Positions 27,870-37,357 of a DNA stretch of 64,000 nucleotides are shown in pieces. Source of the DNA: Sphingobacteriaceae bacterium (GTDB lineage: Bacteria; Bacteroidota; Bacteroidia; UBA7662). The stretch is taken from the NCBI GenBank assembly GCA_030682795.1, contig JAUXNJ010000026.1, positions 27,261-91,260 of the forward strand, read 5' to 3'. A model generated the notes under the pieces. The model did not search any database. It was not told the DNA's origin and saw only the letters and a list, made by a program, of their open reading frames with translations. Positions within the stretch are counted from its first letter, which is position 1. Each line of letters opens with the position of its first letter. The position numbers and the translations under genes were made by a program.

Positions 27870-29210
27870 TTAATCTTCCATGCTCCAATTATTCAAATAC
27901 TGCGTATTGAAGTTTCCTGCGCGGAAATTCTCATCTTTCAGCATTTTCATATGGAATGGAATGGTGGTTTTGATGCCTTCTACCACAAATTCGCTCAAGG
28001 CGCGCTCCATGGTGGCAATGGCCTCTTCCCGGGTTTGGGCCGTGGCAATCACTTTGGCAATCATGCTGTCGTAATAAGGCGGGATGGTGTAACCCGAATA
28101 AATGTGGGTATCGATGCGTACACCATGGCCGCCTGGCACGTGCAAGGTGGTGATTTTGCCCGGTGAAGGACGGAAATCGTTATACACATCTTCCGCATTG
28201 ATGCGACACTCAATGGCGTGCATCTTAGGGATGTAGTTTTTACCTGAAATTGGGATGCCGGCAGCCACTTTGATTTGCTCTTTGATCAAATCGTAGTCGA
28301 TTACCTCTTCGGTTACCGGGTGCTCCACCTGAATCCGCGTATTCATCTCCATAAAATAGAAGTTGCGGTGTTTGTCGACCAAAAACTCAATCGTACCGGC
28401 GCCTTCGTAATTCACGGCCATGGCGCCACGTACCGCCGCTTCACCCATGCGCTCGCGCAATTCGTCGGTCATAAAGGGTGATGGCGACTCCTCAATCAAC
28501 TTCTGGTGGCGACGCTGGATAGAGCAATCGCGCTCGCTCAAGTGACAAGCCTTGCCATACTGGTCGCCCACAATCTGAATTTCGATGTGACGCGGCTCTT
28601 CGATGAATTTCTCCATGTACATGCCGTCGTTGCCAAAAGCGGCACCTGATTCACGCTTGGCCGAATCGATGCTGGCTTCGAGCTCTTCCTCTTTCCAGAT
28701 TACGCGCATGCCACGTCCGCCACCACCTGCGGTGGCTTTGATAATGACTGGATAGCCGATTTCGGCAGCCACCTTTTTGGCTTCGTCTAAACTTTCTAAC
28801 AAACCTTCTGAACCGGGCACCACAGGTACACCAGCTTTTTTCATGGTGTCTTTGGCAGTAGCTTTATCACCCATGGCGTTGATGGCCTCGGGTGGCGGTC
28901 CAATAAATTTGATGCCATACTCACGGCAAATCTCAGAGAATTTAGCGTTCTCCGACAAAAAGCCATAGCCTGGGTGAATGGCATCGGCATTGGTAATTTC
29001 GGCCGCAGCTAAAATATTGGGGATGTTGAGGTAAGAGTCGGCGCTTTTAGGCGGACCGATACATACGGCTTCGTCGGCAAAACGCACGTGCAAACTTTCG
29101 CGGTCGGCGGTAGAATATACGGCCACCGTTTTGATGCCCATTTCGCGGCAAGTGCGAATGACCCGCAGGGCGATTTCCCCCCTGTTGGCAATTAGAATTT
29201 TCTTAAACAC
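27870..29210 (-). CDS. accC: Acetyl-CoA carboxylase, biotin carboxylase subunit
   Basis: 446 residues, the normal length. It carboxylates the biotin of AccB with bicarbonate and ATP. Visible: N-terminal [23 protein letters not shown]-grasp glycine loop [12 protein letters not shown], and [14 protein letters not shown] (metal and bicarbonate site). Last gene of the yceD-rpmF-plsX-fabH-efp-accB-accC operon; 29 bp from accB. Confidence 0.97.
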   Translation of the reverse strand: MFKKILIANRGEIALRVIRTCREMGIKTVAVYSTADRESLHVRFADEAVCIGPPKSADSYLNIPNILAAAEITNADAIHPGYGFLSENAKFSEICREYGIKFIGPPPEAINAMGDKATAKDTMKKAGVPVVPGSEGLLESLDEAKKVAAEIGYPVIIKATAGGGGRGMRVIWKEEELEASIDSAKRESGAAFGNDGMYMEKFIEEPRHIEIQIVGDQYGKACHLSERDCSIQRRHQKLIEESPSPFMTDELRERMGEAAVRGAMAVNYEGAGTIEFLVDKHRNFYFMEMNTRIQVEHPVTEEVIDYDLIKEQIKVAAGIPISGKNYIPKMHAIECRINAEDVYNDFRPSPGKITTLHVPGGHGVRIDTHIYSGYTIPPYYDSMIAKVIATAQTREEAIATMERALSEFVVEGIKTTIPFHMKMLKDENFRAGNFNTQYLNNWSMED

Positions 29211-29239
29211 AGTGTTCGCTTTGGGTTAAAAAAAGGCAA

Positions 29240-29713
29240 TTACGAAGGATCAACCAAGAACAATGGCTGATCGTACTCTACTGGGGATGCATTTTCAACC
29301 ATCACCTTGGTAATGGTGCCTGAAACTTCTGATTCAATTTCGTTGAACAGCTTCATGGCTTCGATGATGCATACCACCTGACCTTTTTCAACTTTGTCGC
29401 CTACTTTTACGAAAGGCTCTTTATCTGGACCACCTGAACGGTAGAACGTACCAATCATCGGCGACTTAATGCCCACACCACCATCAGCGGCTGGCGCAGC
29501 TGCTGGAGCTGCTGCAGGTGCCGGAGCTGGTGCCGGTGCAGCCATTTGCGGCTGCGGCTGCATCATCATAGGCTGCTGCATTACAGCATGATATTCTGTG
29601 GTTGGCTTCTCAGCCTTGATTACGATCTTGAAGCCATCTCTTTCGAGTTCTACTTCGGTTACGCCCGATTTCGACACGAAACGAATGAGGTCTTGTATTT
29701 CTTTTAAGTCCAT
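29240..29713 (-). CDS. accB: Acetyl-CoA carboxylase, biotin carboxyl carrier protein
   Basis: 157 residues. An N-terminal region (MDLKEIQDLIRFVSKSGV) is joined by an Ala/Pro-rich linker (about 50-80) to the C-terminal biotinyl domain. The biotin attachment lysine is in EAMKLFNE. The linker is almost pure Ala-Pro, as usual for BCCP. It sits 18 bp after efp. Confidence 0.97.
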   Translation of the reverse strand: MDLKEIQDLIRFVSKSGVTEVELERDGFKIVIKAEKPTTEYHAVMQQPMMMQPQPQMAAPAPAPAPAAAPAAAPAADGGVGIKSPMIGTFYRSGGPDKEPFVKVGDKVEKGQVVCIIEAMKLFNEIESEVSGTITKVMVENASPVEYDQPLFLVDPS

Positions 29714-29731
29714 TTTGCTAAGGTTAAGGAT

Positions 29732-30298
29732 TTACTTTACGCGTTCAATATAATCGCCAGTGCGGGTATCGATGCGGATACGATCGCCTTGGTTTACAAA
29801 TAAGGGTACGTTTACAATCGGACCGTTGTCGACTGTTGCCTGCTTCAAGGCATTGCCGCTGGCGGTATCGCCTCGCAAGCCTGGTTCGGTGTAAGTTACT
29901 TCCATTTCCACAGAGTTGGGCAATTCCAATGCTAAAATACTGTCGTCTTCGGCATTTACTGAGGTCAAGCACACAGCGCCTTCTTGCAAAAACTGCGGGG
30001 CGTTTATTTTGTGCTCTTCTACGCTAAACTGCTCAAAAGATTCGCTATCCATAAAATTATAGCCCATATCGTCTTTGTACAAGAACTGATATTCGCGGGT
30101 TTCTACACGAACGGTATCGATTTTGGCACCGGCAGGAAAGGTGTTTTCAAGCACGCGACCGTTGGTCATGCTGCGCAACTTGGTCCGCACAAAAGCAGCG
30201 CCTTTGCCTGGTTTTACGTGTAAAAACTCAACAACTTGATAAATATCGTTGTTGAATTTGATGCAGAGTCCATTTCTGAATTCAGAGGTACTGGCCAT
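29732..30298 (-). CDS. efp: Translation elongation factor P
   Basis: 188 residues, three-domain EF-P. It rescues ribosomes stalled on polyproline. The loop that enters the peptidyl-transferase centre reads VKPGKGAAF, with lysine at the tip, the residue modified in many bacteria. C-terminal signature RIDTRTGDYIERVK. The position between fabH and accB is typical of Bacteroidota. Confidence 0.97.
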   Translation of the reverse strand: MASTSEFRNGLCIKFNNDIYQVVEFLHVKPGKGAAFVRTKLRSMTNGRVLENTFPAGAKIDTVRVETREYQFLYKDDMGYNFMDSESFEQFSVEEHKINAPQFLQEGAVCLTSVNAEDDSILALELPNSVEMEVTYTEPGLRGDTASGNALKQATVDNGPIVNVPLFVNQGDRIRIDTRTGDYIERVK

Positions 30299-30348
30299 AT
30301 AGATTGCAATTTAATAGTTCAAAAATAAGGTGGCAAAAATAACCGCAA

Positions 30349-31347
30349 TTATTTAGGGTCGTATGCCCATTTTAAATAAAGTGCGCCCCAAGTGAAGCCG
30401 CCGCCAAAGGCTGCCCAAATGATGTTGTCGCCTTTTTTAAGCTGCGACTCCCATTCGTGCAAACAAAGCGGGATGGTGCCGTTGGTGGTATTGCCGTAGC
30501 GTTGGATGTTGACCATGGTTTTGGCTTCGTCGAGCCCCATGCGCTCCCGGGTGGCATCAATGATGCGTTTGTTGGCTTGGTGCGGCACCAACCAGGCGAT
30601 GTCGTCGGCTACCAAGTGATTACGCTCCATGATTTCGGCCGCGGTATTGGCCATATTGGTAACGGCAAACTTAAATACGGTTTTGCCCTCTTGATACACA
30701 TAGTGCTCCTTATTGGTCACCGTTTCGATGCTGGCCGGCTTGGCTGAGCCGCCTGCCTTTTGGTGCAAGAAATGACGACCGGCACCATCGCTATGCATGA
30801 TGCTGTCGATCACCCCGAGGCCATCGTGGTTCGGCTCGAGCAACACCGCTCCGCCACCATCTCCAAAAATGATGGAAGTAGCCCGGTCTTCGATGTCGAG
30901 AATAGAGGTCATTTTATCGGCACCTACAATCACCACCTTTTTATACATGCCAGCTTCTATGAACTTGGCCCCGGTGGTTACACCGAACAAAAAGCCCGAG
31001 CAAGCCGCAGAGATGTCGTAACCTGCTGCGTTTTTTGCGCCAATTTTATCGGTGATGATGTTGGCCGTGGCTGGAAAAGCCATGTCGGGCGTGGCGGTAC
31101 AGCAAATGAGCAGCTCAATCTCTTCAGGCTTGAGGCCTGTTTTTTTCATCAAGCCGTTCACTGCTTCTACGCCAATATCGGAAGTAGCACTGCCCGGCTC
31201 CACCATCCAACGGCGCTCTTTGATACCGGTGCGGGTGGTGATCCATTCGTCGTTGGTGTCCATGACCTTTTCGAGGTCAAAATTGGTGACCACATTGTCG
31301 GGCGCCCATGCAAATATGCCGGTGATGGCTGCAGTTGTTTTATTCAT
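30349..31347 (-). CDS. fabH: 3-oxoacyl-ACP synthase III
   Basis: 332 residues. FabH condenses acetyl-CoA with malonyl-ACP to start fatty-acid synthesis. The catalytic triad is visible: Cys in AACSGFLFG, His in WLVPHQANKRI and Asn in YGNTTNGTIPL. It follows plsX after 79 bp that hold a stem-loop. Confidence 0.97.
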   Translation of the reverse strand: MNKTTAAITGIFAWAPDNVVTNFDLEKVMDTNDEWITTRTGIKERRWMVEPGSATSDIGVEAVNGLMKKTGLKPEEIELLICCTATPDMAFPATANIITDKIGAKNAAGYDISAACSGFLFGVTTGAKFIEAGMYKKVVIVGADKMTSILDIEDRATSIIFGDGGGAVLLEPNHDGLGVIDSIMHSDGAGRHFLHQKAGGSAKPASIETVTNKEHYVYQEGKTVFKFAVTNMANTAAEIMERNHLVADDIAWLVPHQANKRIIDATRERMGLDEAKTMVNIQRYGNTTNGTIPLCLHEWESQLKKGDNIIWAAFGGGFTWGALYLKWAYDPK

Positions 31348-31365
31348 TACAGGTCATTATGTACA

Positions 31366-31397
31366 AAGCCCGCTGTGCGCTTGCATACAACGGGCTT
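31366..31397 (-). other. Stem-loop between plsX and fabH
   Basis: Seven-bp stem AAGCCCG/CGGGCTT with an 18-base loop, but only a weak T-run on the minus strand. It could be a partial terminator or processing site that sets fabH level relative to plsX. Seen in sequence; role is inference. Confidence 0.4.
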
Positions 31398-31426
31398 GCA
31401 AATTAGTACTTTTTAGCTTTCTAAAC

Positions 31427-32374
31427 CTAATTAAAGGCTTCGCTGATTTTCTCGGTTAAATCGTGCCGCGCCAATTCGCTGGCATGCACAATCATGTTCA
31501 TGATGGCTTTGTCGTTGGATATGCCGTGGCCAATCACCACCGGCTTGTTGAGGCCCAAAATCGGACTTCCACCATAGTTTTCGTAGTTGAAGCGGTCAAA
31601 AAACTCATCCTTGATGCCACGGTGCACAATCAGTTCGTAAAAACTCTCGGCCAACTTAATCATCACATTGCCTGTGAAGCCGTCGCACACAATCACATCG
31701 GCCTTGTCGTTAAACAAGTCGCGGCCTTCGAGATTGCCAATGAAGTTAAATTGCTCATTCCCCTTGAGCATTTTATTAGCTGCTTGCGCCAATAAATTGC
31801 CCTTTTCCTCTTCTTCCCCAATGTTCATGAGGCCCACACGCGGCTCGGCAATGCCTAGAATGTGCTTGGCGTAGAGGTTGCCGAGGATGCCGAATTGGTA
31901 CAGGCTATCAGGCCTGCAATCGGCATTGGCGCCCACATCCACAATCAATCCCATGCCGCCCGTTTGTTTGGGCACCAGGGAAGCGATGGCAGGACGCACC
32001 ACACCAGGAATGGTTTTGACGGTGTACATTCCGCCCACCAACATGGCGCCGGTATTGCCCGCACCAGCAAAGGCTGCGATTTGGCCTTGGCGCAAATGCT
32101 GAAACCCGACCACAATGCTGGAGTCGGGATTCTTTGGAATGGCTTTGGTAGGGTGCTCCCCCATGTCGATCACCTGGGTGGTCGGCACGAGCTGAATGCG
32201 CTTGCCTAACTCGGGATGCTGGCCAAATGCTGCTTCCAGCACCTCGCCGTTTCCAAACAAGCTCAACGACACATCAGCTGGCAGTTTGGCCAAAGCTAAA
32301 TGTACGCCTGCAATGGCAGCCTCCGGGGCGAAATCGCCCCCCATGATGTCGACGCCGATGCGCATCGATTGCAA
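31427..32374 (-). CDS. plsX: Phosphate acyltransferase PlsX
   Basis: 315 residues. PlsX makes acyl-phosphate from acyl-ACP for phospholipid synthesis. Start MRIGVDIMGGDFAPEAAIAG, motif GAGNTGAMLVG and DVGANADCRPD are family signatures. It begins 1 bp after the end of rpmF. Confidence 0.96.
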   Translation of the reverse strand: MQSMRIGVDIMGGDFAPEAAIAGVHLALAKLPADVSLSLFGNGEVLEAAFGQHPELGKRIQLVPTTQVIDMGEHPTKAIPKNPDSSIVVGFQHLRQGQIAAFAGAGNTGAMLVGGMYTVKTIPGVVRPAIASLVPKQTGGMGLIVDVGANADCRPDSLYQFGILGNLYAKHILGIAEPRVGLMNIGEEEEKGNLLAQAANKMLKGNEQFNFIGNLEGRDLFNDKADVIVCDGFTGNVMIKLAESFYELIVHRGIKDEFFDRFNYENYGGSPILGLNKPVVIGHGISNDKAIMNMIVHASELARHDLTEKISEAFN

Positions 32375-32375
32375 A

Positions 32376-32561
32376 TTAAGCCGTAGCGTCGATTACTACC
32401 TTGCCTTTGTAGTACATCTTGCCCTCAAACCAATGAGCGCGGTGGTACAGGTGTGGCTGACCGGTAGTAGGACAAGTGGCAACGGTAGGGGCTTCAGCCT
32501 TGTAGTGCGTTCTTCTCTTGTCTCTTCTGCTCCGCGAGTGGCGGTGTTTTGGATTTGGCAT
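32376..32561 (-). CDS. rpmF: 50S ribosomal protein L32
   Basis: 61 residues, [20 protein letters not shown] start typical of L32. Only one cysteine is left (TCPTTG), so the zinc ribbon of some L32 proteins is absent; this zinc-free form is normal in Bacteroidota. Confidence 0.96.
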   Translation of the reverse strand: MPNPKHRHSRSRRDKRRTHYKAEAPTVATCPTTGQPHLYHRAHWFEGKMYYKGKVVIDATA

Positions 32562-32562
32562 T

Positions 32563-33096
32563 TCAGTTTAACTTTAAATTCTTCAATTTTTCCCATCGAG
32601 GATCCACATCGCTGCTTTCCTCGCTATCTGCGTTGCTGCCATCGTACTTTTGCATTAGAGTTTCAAAGTCGCTTTGACAGTGCCCGCTTTCGCCCACTTC
32701 GCACGATACCCGCAAAGGCATCAACAAACTGAGCGTTTCGTACAAATATTGTCCCACATTGATTTCCCATGCCGTTGTTGGCAGGTACCAAATGCTGTCG
32801 GTGCTTTCGGCTGGATTGGCTGAAAACTTAACCAAAAGCTCTGATTCATCACTCACCGGCACATTTACTGCTTGTAGGCAGCGGTCGCATGGCAAGGTCA
32901 AAAAACCCGTGGTTTTGAAGTGCAGATCTAGTCCGTTCGTCTTACGTTCTAGCGTTAAAGCCACCTTTAAATCGGCTTCTTGAATCAAACTTCCGTCAAA
33001 GGCCTTGAAAAAGTCTCCCTTGATTTCATAGTCGAAATCATGAAAACCATTCTTTAAACCCGTAAACCGGATGTTATATAGTTTCAATGCCTCCAT
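32563..33096 (-). CDS. DUF177 (YceD-like) protein, 23S rRNA accumulation
   Basis: 177 residues. YceD/DUF177 proteins lie directly ahead of rpmF in most bacteria and affect 23S rRNA levels. Motif [10 protein letters not shown] near 88 carries the conserved cysteine pair; a third ([10 protein letters not shown]) follows near 140. First gene of the operon, with TACCTTTG upstream. Confidence 0.9.
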   Translation of the reverse strand: MEALKLYNIRFTGLKNGFHDFDYEIKGDFFKAFDGSLIQEADLKVALTLERKTNGLDLHFKTTGFLTLPCDRCLQAVNVPVSDESELLVKFSANPAESTDSIWYLPTTAWEINVGQYLYETLSLLMPLRVSCEVGESGHCQSDFETLMQKYDGSNADSEESSDVDPRWEKLKNLKLN

Positions 33097-33120
33097 CGGT
33101 AGCCCCGCAATTCAGGACGG

Positions 33121-33128
33121 CAAAGGTA
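33121..33128 (-). promoter_or_regulatory. Candidate -7 box of the yceD-accC operon
   Basis: Minus strand TACCTTTG, 25 bp before the yceD start. An exact match to TAnnTTTG; the -33 part is not clear. Confidence 0.6.
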
Positions 33129-33551
33129 ATATCTTTTTCTGACATTGAAAAAGGATATTGAAAAAACTGCCGCCTTACAGCTTGCTGCTATTCATTCTTC
33201 GGTTTGCCATACAGCGGTTTTATTTTACCGCGGGGGCGGGGAGTTTTTACCTAGCAAGTTTGACAGGCCAATTAGTAACCGATTGCTTCCTGCCTTCGAA
33301 TGGCATTTCTTCCACTTTAACAAACTGCACTCAAGCCTTGAGGCCGCGGCGGCACAAGGCTCCTTTGCTAAAGCAAATCGCCAGAGGGCGCTGTTTTGGG
33401 AGACCGCATTGATAATAGCCACAAAATGCTACAGGGCACTACCAATATCTTCTTTAAGTCTTATAGATAGGTAATGAAATTTCTTTTTTCACCTATGAAA
33501 ACAAAAATCTCTTAAATGGCCTCTTAGATGTCAAGTAACCAAACCTGGATC
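33129..33551. other. Intergenic region without a supportable gene
   Basis: Apart from the 39-bp hairpin repeat at 33346-33384, I see no gene here. Short open frames exist on both strands, but they overlap each other and lack a promoter or recognisable protein sequence. Confidence 0.6.
33346..33384 (+). repeat. 39-bp hairpin repeat, copy 1
   Basis: GCGGCGGCACAAGGC, then a 3-base variable part, then TTTGCTAAAGCAAATCGCCAG in two halves. TTTGC-TAAA-GCAAA forms a small hairpin inside a GGCG/CGCC outer pairing. A second copy with two mismatches lies at 34724-34762 in the same orientation. Nearby words (CTTGAGGCC against GAGGCCTTGAAG) hint at a larger original unit. Confidence 0.75.
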
Positions 33552-33854
33552 TTAATATCCATAGATTTTGACTTTGGTTTCGTCAAGTTGTTTTCTAAAA
33601 AGCCGATTTCGAATCCCTCTTTCTTCAAGCAAATCAACTTGTCTTTTCAGTATCTCCTCTAGTCTTGTTTTTAAGCCAAAATAAAGGTCTGTGTATTTGA
33701 AAGGGTCGTTTTCGTCAAAATCTACTACCAAGTCAATATCAGATGATTCATTAAAATCATCTCTTGTGACTGACCCAAAAGCAAAAAGAGACTTTACCTT
33801 GCTCGTTTTGCAAAGCTCTTGTATCAATTCTATTTGAGACCTGTCGATTTTCAT
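33552..33854 (-). CDS. MNT-type nucleotidyltransferase domain protein
   Basis: 100 residues from the ATG at 33854; 14 further codons are open upstream, but MKIDRSQIELIQELCK is the normal family start. Motif LFAFGSVTRDDFNESSDIDL has the GSxxR...SDxD pattern of minimal nucleotidyltransferases (pol beta fold), with the Asp pair for metal binding. In many bacteria MNT proteins pair with a HEPN toxin and AMPylate it. No HEPN gene is next to this one, so it is either solitary or has lost its partner. Confidence 0.8.
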   Translation of the reverse strand: MKIDRSQIELIQELCKTSKVKSLFAFGSVTRDDFNESSDIDLVVDFDENDPFKYTDLYFGLKTRLEEILKRQVDLLEERGIRNRLFRKQLDETKVKIYGY

Positions 33855-33977
33855 ACTCAAATGTAGGTTTTTACTGCTATTTCGCCAAATTGGCATTGGC
33901 CTACAGCGAAACGAAGGCTATCTGTTATTGAATAGCGCTTTTGCCGTTCTTGCGCTTCGCGTAGTCGGTCACAATAG

Positions 33978-34390
33978 TTATTGGGACTTCAAGAAATCTG
34001 AAATTGTTAATATGGTTGTTGATCCAAAATTGTTTAACGCTAACAAATCTTTATCGCCTGTCAATAAATAATCTGCTTGTCCTTCTTGCGATAATGAAAG
34101 GAGAAAGTTGTCTTTAGGGTCCCGGCAGACGTTTATTTCTGTTTTGACATCTATAAATTCCGCGTATTCCTCAATCGTCTCAATAATTTCTTCAATGTCG
34201 TTTTGGGAAAAGAAGCGTCTGAATTTCGGTCTTTTTGCTACCGTTAAAATTCTTGAAGTAATTCTTCACTGAATATGAAGGTGCATTTTTTGCTGAAAAT
34301 TAGGTCGTCTAGTTTTGTAAAGTCTTTACTTATCAAAAAACTAATCCAAAGGTTAGTATCTAATACAATTCTGCTAACCTTATTTTTCAT
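33978..34390 (-). pseudogene. PIN-domain toxin (COG1569-like), frameshifted
   Basis: The ATG at 34390 opens a frame reading MKNKVSRIVLDTNLWISFLI ... SEELLQEF and then meets TAA. The next frame continues as RILTVAKRPKFRRFFSQND ... CRDPKDNFLLSLSQ ... YLLTGDKDLL and ends at 33978. Together these give the full PIN RNase pattern: Asp in LDTN, Asp in CRDPKDN and Asp in TGDKD. Restoring one T in the run GAATTTTAACG (four T now, five needed) repairs the frame. The start overlaps the antitoxin stop, as in working modules. The break is real decay or a sequencing error in a homopolymer. Confidence 0.85.
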
Positions 34391-34595
34391 AACGTTTGCT
34401 TCTCACTAGCTCAACCTCTTTGGTAATCTCTTCCAGTGAAGGCGCAGATTTCGATTTTGCACGTAATTTTTTCAGAATGCCTTCAAAACCGTTTTTTGAT
34501 GTGTCCTGGATGGCAATGAGGTTGAGATCTGCTAAGTCTTTTAACAACTTTGCCGCTTTTGGATTCAATATGTCAATTCTCATCGTATTCATCAT
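34380..34595 (-). CDS. Probable antitoxin of the PIN-family toxin
   Basis: 71 residues, MRIDILNPKAAKLLKDLADL near the start, then a charged helical C terminus ending VRSKRYEK. It overlaps the start of the PIN gene by 11 bp, the normal coupling of an antitoxin-toxin pair. The sequence is of the kind that goes with COG1569 PIN toxins. It is intact although the toxin is frameshifted, which fits antitoxins being kept longer than toxins. Confidence 0.7.
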   Translation of the reverse strand: MMNTMRIDILNPKAAKLLKDLADLNLIAIQDTSKNGFEGILKKLRAKSKSAPSLEEITKEVELVRSKRYEK

Positions 34596-34723
34596 TCAAA
34601 TTTAATGAAAAGAAAGCGAATTTGTTTTTTAGGGGATACCGTTATTTTAATGCAGCATGACACAACTCCTAAACAGGCAGCAGTGAGGCCTTGAAGCCAC
34701 CATTCGACTATGCTCACAGCAAC

Positions 34724-34762
34724 GCGGCGGCACAAGGCACTTTTGCTAAAGCAAATCGCCAG
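34724..34762 (+). repeat. 39-bp hairpin repeat, copy 2
   Basis: Same as copy 1 at 33346-33384 except for two changes in the middle (TCC against ACT). Same orientation, 1378 bp apart. The MNT gene, PIN pseudogene and antitoxin lie between the two copies. Confidence 0.75.
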
Positions 34763-34784
34763 CGTTCGCTGTTGAACAAAAAGG

Positions 34785-34819
34785 ATATCAAAGGGACAAA
34801 TGTAATCGCCCTTTGATAT
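34785..34819 (-). terminator. Intrinsic terminator of pepA-pdxA
   Basis: Eleven-bp perfect stem ATATCAAAGGG/CCCTTTGATAT, 13-base loop, T-run on the minus strand after CC. Ten bp after pdxA. Confidence 0.85.
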
Positions 34820-34828
34820 TCCCTGTAC

Positions 34829-35890
34829 TTAATTCCGTTCGCGCTCCAGCTTCACTTGCCCGCCTTTGATGGCGCCTGCTTCCAAAGCCGTTTGCTCGCT
34901 GCGCTGCTTAAAAATATCTACCGCGGCATACAAGGCATGCCGGAAAGAAGCCGGATCTGCCTCGTTTTTGCCTGCAATGTCGTAGCCGGTGCCGTGATCG
35001 GGCGAGGTGCGCACAATGGGCAAGGCGGCGGTAAAGTTCACCCCGTTTTCGAAAGCGAGGGTTTTGAAGGGCGTGAGCACTTGGTCGTGGTACATGCCCA
35101 ACACCGCATCAAACTTGCTGAAGAGGGCGGAGCCGAAGAAGCCGTCGGCGCCATAAGGACCGTACACCTGCATGCCTGCCGCCACTGCTTGCTCAATGGC
35201 TGGCTGGATGATGGTTTTTTCTTCGTCGCCCAGCAGCCCGTTATCGCCGGCATGGGGGTTCAGCGAAAGCACGGCAATACGCGGCTTCGCCACCCCAAAA
35301 TCGAGTTGCAAGGAGCGGTGCATGTGCTTGATTTTGCTTAGAATGTCTTTGGTGTGCAGCTTTTTGGCCACTTCTTTTAAAGGAATGTGGCCGGTAACCA
35401 CCCCCACCCGCAGTTTGTCGCTCACCAAAAACATGAGCACATCGTCGGTTCCAAAGGCCTGCTGCAGGTATTCGGTATGACCCGGAAACTTGAAGCTCTC
35501 GCTCTGAATCGTGTCTTTATTAATAGGCGCGGTAAGCAGGGCGTCGATTTTGCCAGCTTTCAGGTCGGCCACGGCGGCCTCGAGCGAAGTAAGGGCGTAC
35601 TTACCCACCTCTGGGTCGGCTACGCCGAGCTGTATGTTCACCTCATCTTGCCACACATTGAGCAAATTGGCGCGTTTGGGATTGGCAGCCTCGGCATCGT
35701 TGATGATGTTGAAGCTCCAGTCGTTTACCCCAAGCGCCTTGCGGTGGTAAGAGGCGGTGCGCGACGAACCATACACAATGGGCGTGCAAATGTTGGTGAT
35801 GCGCGGTTCCATGAGGGTTTTGATGATCACCTCCATGCCAATGCCATTGAGGTCGCCTACGGTAATACCGAGTCTAACCTTATGCTCCAT
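34829..35890 (-). CDS. pdxA: 4-hydroxythreonine-4-phosphate dehydrogenase
   Basis: 353 residues. PdxA oxidises 4-phosphohydroxy-threonine in the pyridoxal-phosphate pathway. Family motifs: GDLNGIGMEV at the start, FPGHTEYLQQ, SLNPHAGDNGLLG and GMYHDQVLTPFK (metal-binding histidines in these). It overlaps the end of pepA by 11 bp. Confidence 0.95.
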   Translation of the reverse strand: MEHKVRLGITVGDLNGIGMEVIIKTLMEPRITNICTPIVYGSSRTASYHRKALGVNDWSFNIINDAEAANPKRANLLNVWQDEVNIQLGVADPEVGKYALTSLEAAVADLKAGKIDALLTAPINKDTIQSESFKFPGHTEYLQQAFGTDDVLMFLVSDKLRVGVVTGHIPLKEVAKKLHTKDILSKIKHMHRSLQLDFGVAKPRIAVLSLNPHAGDNGLLGDEEKTIIQPAIEQAVAAGMQVYGPYGADGFFGSALFSKFDAVLGMYHDQVLTPFKTLAFENGVNFTAALPIVRTSPDHGTGYDIAGKNEADPASFRHALYAAVDIFKQRSEQTALEAGAIKGGQVKLERERN

Positions 35891-37319
35891 GCTGGTAATT
35901 TTTGAAGAAGTTGTACAACAGGCGCACCCCTACCCCTGTGCCGTGCTTGCTGCGGTAGCTGCTTTCGGCGTCGAGGAAAGCGGGACCAGCAATGTCGACG
36001 TGGATCCAAGGATAATCCACAAAATGCTCGAGGAATTTGCCTGCGGTGATGCTGCCTGCTTCACGACCGCCGATGTTTTTAAGGTCGGCAATGTGGCTCT
36101 TGATCATATCGCCATACTCTTCCCAAAAAGGAAAATGCACCAAACGCTCGTAAGTGGCCTCGCCGCTGTTTTGCAGGGCTTTGAAGGTTTCATCGGCGGC
36201 AGTACCCATGATCACGCTGCCCACGCTGCCGATGGCCAAAACGGCTGAACCAGTGAGGGTGGCCATGTCGATAACCAACTCGGGCTTGTATTTTTTGGCG
36301 TAGTGGAGGGCGTCGGCTAGGATGAGGCGGCCTTCGGCATCGGTATTGAGCACTTCCACGGTCATGCCGTTGTACATCGTAATGACGTCGCCGGGCACGT
36401 AGGCATCTTCACCGGGACGGTTGTCGGTAGCCGGCACCAGCGCCACCACGTGAATCGGTAGTTTGTTTTTGGCGATGGCATACATCGTAGCGCCCATGGC
36501 AGCTCCTCCGGCCATATCGCACTTCATGCTGTCCATGCTGCCTGCGGTTGGCTTCAAGCTCAAACCGCCGGTATCGTACACCACAGCCTTGCCCACCAGC
36601 ACAATCGGTTTTTTGTTGAGGGCGTTGGCGGGCTTGTATTCGAGGATGTTGAAGGTAGGCGGACGTTGCGAACCGCGGTTCACGGCCAGAAGTCCCCCCA
36701 TTTTCAAACTTTCAATTTGTTTTTTATTAAAGACCTCCACGCTGAAGCCGGCTTCGGCACCGAGGCGACGGAATTCGGCACTCAGTTGTTCGGCGGTGAG
36801 GAAGCTGAGGGGCTCGTTCACCAAATCGCGGGCCTCAAAAACAGCGCTCAGGAGGTTGCTTAGCTCGGTAACTTCGGCTTCGGTGAGGTTGGCGCTGTGT
36901 AGACCGATGCTTTGGAGACTGTATTTAGGCGCACGTTCGCCCGTTTTGTAGCGGTTAAATTGGTAGGCCGACAGTGCCAATCCTTCAGCAAAAGCCAAAA
37001 AAGCGTCTTTATCAGCTTCGTTTTGGAGGATGACTTCGGCCACTTCCAAAGCTTTGAGCTGCTGGTAGAGGGTGTGACCGGCTTTGCGAGCGGCCTCTAG
37101 GGCTGCTGTGCCTGTTTTTTTGTCGGACAGCTGCACCACCCAGCGCAATTGCGGGTGTTGGTGGATGGCCACCACGCTGGCTTTTTTGTCGATGCGGGCG
37201 CTTGCATAAGCAACTTCCGCCTCGTTTAAACTCAATTTGCTAAGGGCACTGCCAGGGGCAGTAAAAAACACCTGCGCTTTGCCGGCGGCGGGTGTGGCGA
37301 TATGCATATTTATTTTCAT
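35880..37319 (-). CDS. pepA: Leucyl aminopeptidase (M17)
   Basis: 479 residues. The C-terminal catalytic domain (about 200-475) carries the two-metal site: VGKAVVYDTGGLSLKPT, MKCDMAGGAA and the signature NTDAEGRLILADAL. N-terminal M17 domain is less conserved, as usual. It releases N-terminal amino acids from peptides in the cytoplasm. pdxA follows with an overlap, so both share one mRNA. Confidence 0.93.
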   Translation of the reverse strand: MKINMHIATPAAGKAQVFFTAPGSALSKLSLNEAEVAYASARIDKKASVVAIHQHPQLRWVVQLSDKKTGTAALEAARKAGHTLYQQLKALEVAEVILQNEADKDAFLAFAEGLALSAYQFNRYKTGERAPKYSLQSIGLHSANLTEAEVTELSNLLSAVFEARDLVNEPLSFLTAEQLSAEFRRLGAEAGFSVEVFNKKQIESLKMGGLLAVNRGSQRPPTFNILEYKPANALNKKPIVLVGKAVVYDTGGLSLKPTAGSMDSMKCDMAGGAAMGATMYAIAKNKLPIHVVALVPATDNRPGEDAYVPGDVITMYNGMTVEVLNTDAEGRLILADALHYAKKYKPELVIDMATLTGSAVLAIGSVGSVIMGTAADETFKALQNSGEATYERLVHFPFWEEYGDMIKSHIADLKNIGGREAGSITAGKFLEHFVDYPWIHVDIAGPAFLDAESSYRSKHGTGVGVRLLYNFFKNYQHGA

Positions 37320-37357
37320 GATGTGTTTTTGATGAGGCGTAAAGTTACATTTTTTTT

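Noticed and set aside
31366..31397. Strong terminator between plsX and fabH
   Set aside because: The stem is clear but the U-run is too weak; recorded only as a stem-loop.
33552..33854. Complete HEPN-MNT toxin-antitoxin pair
   Set aside because: No HEPN-domain gene lies on either side; the neighbours are a PIN pseudogene and a repeat region.
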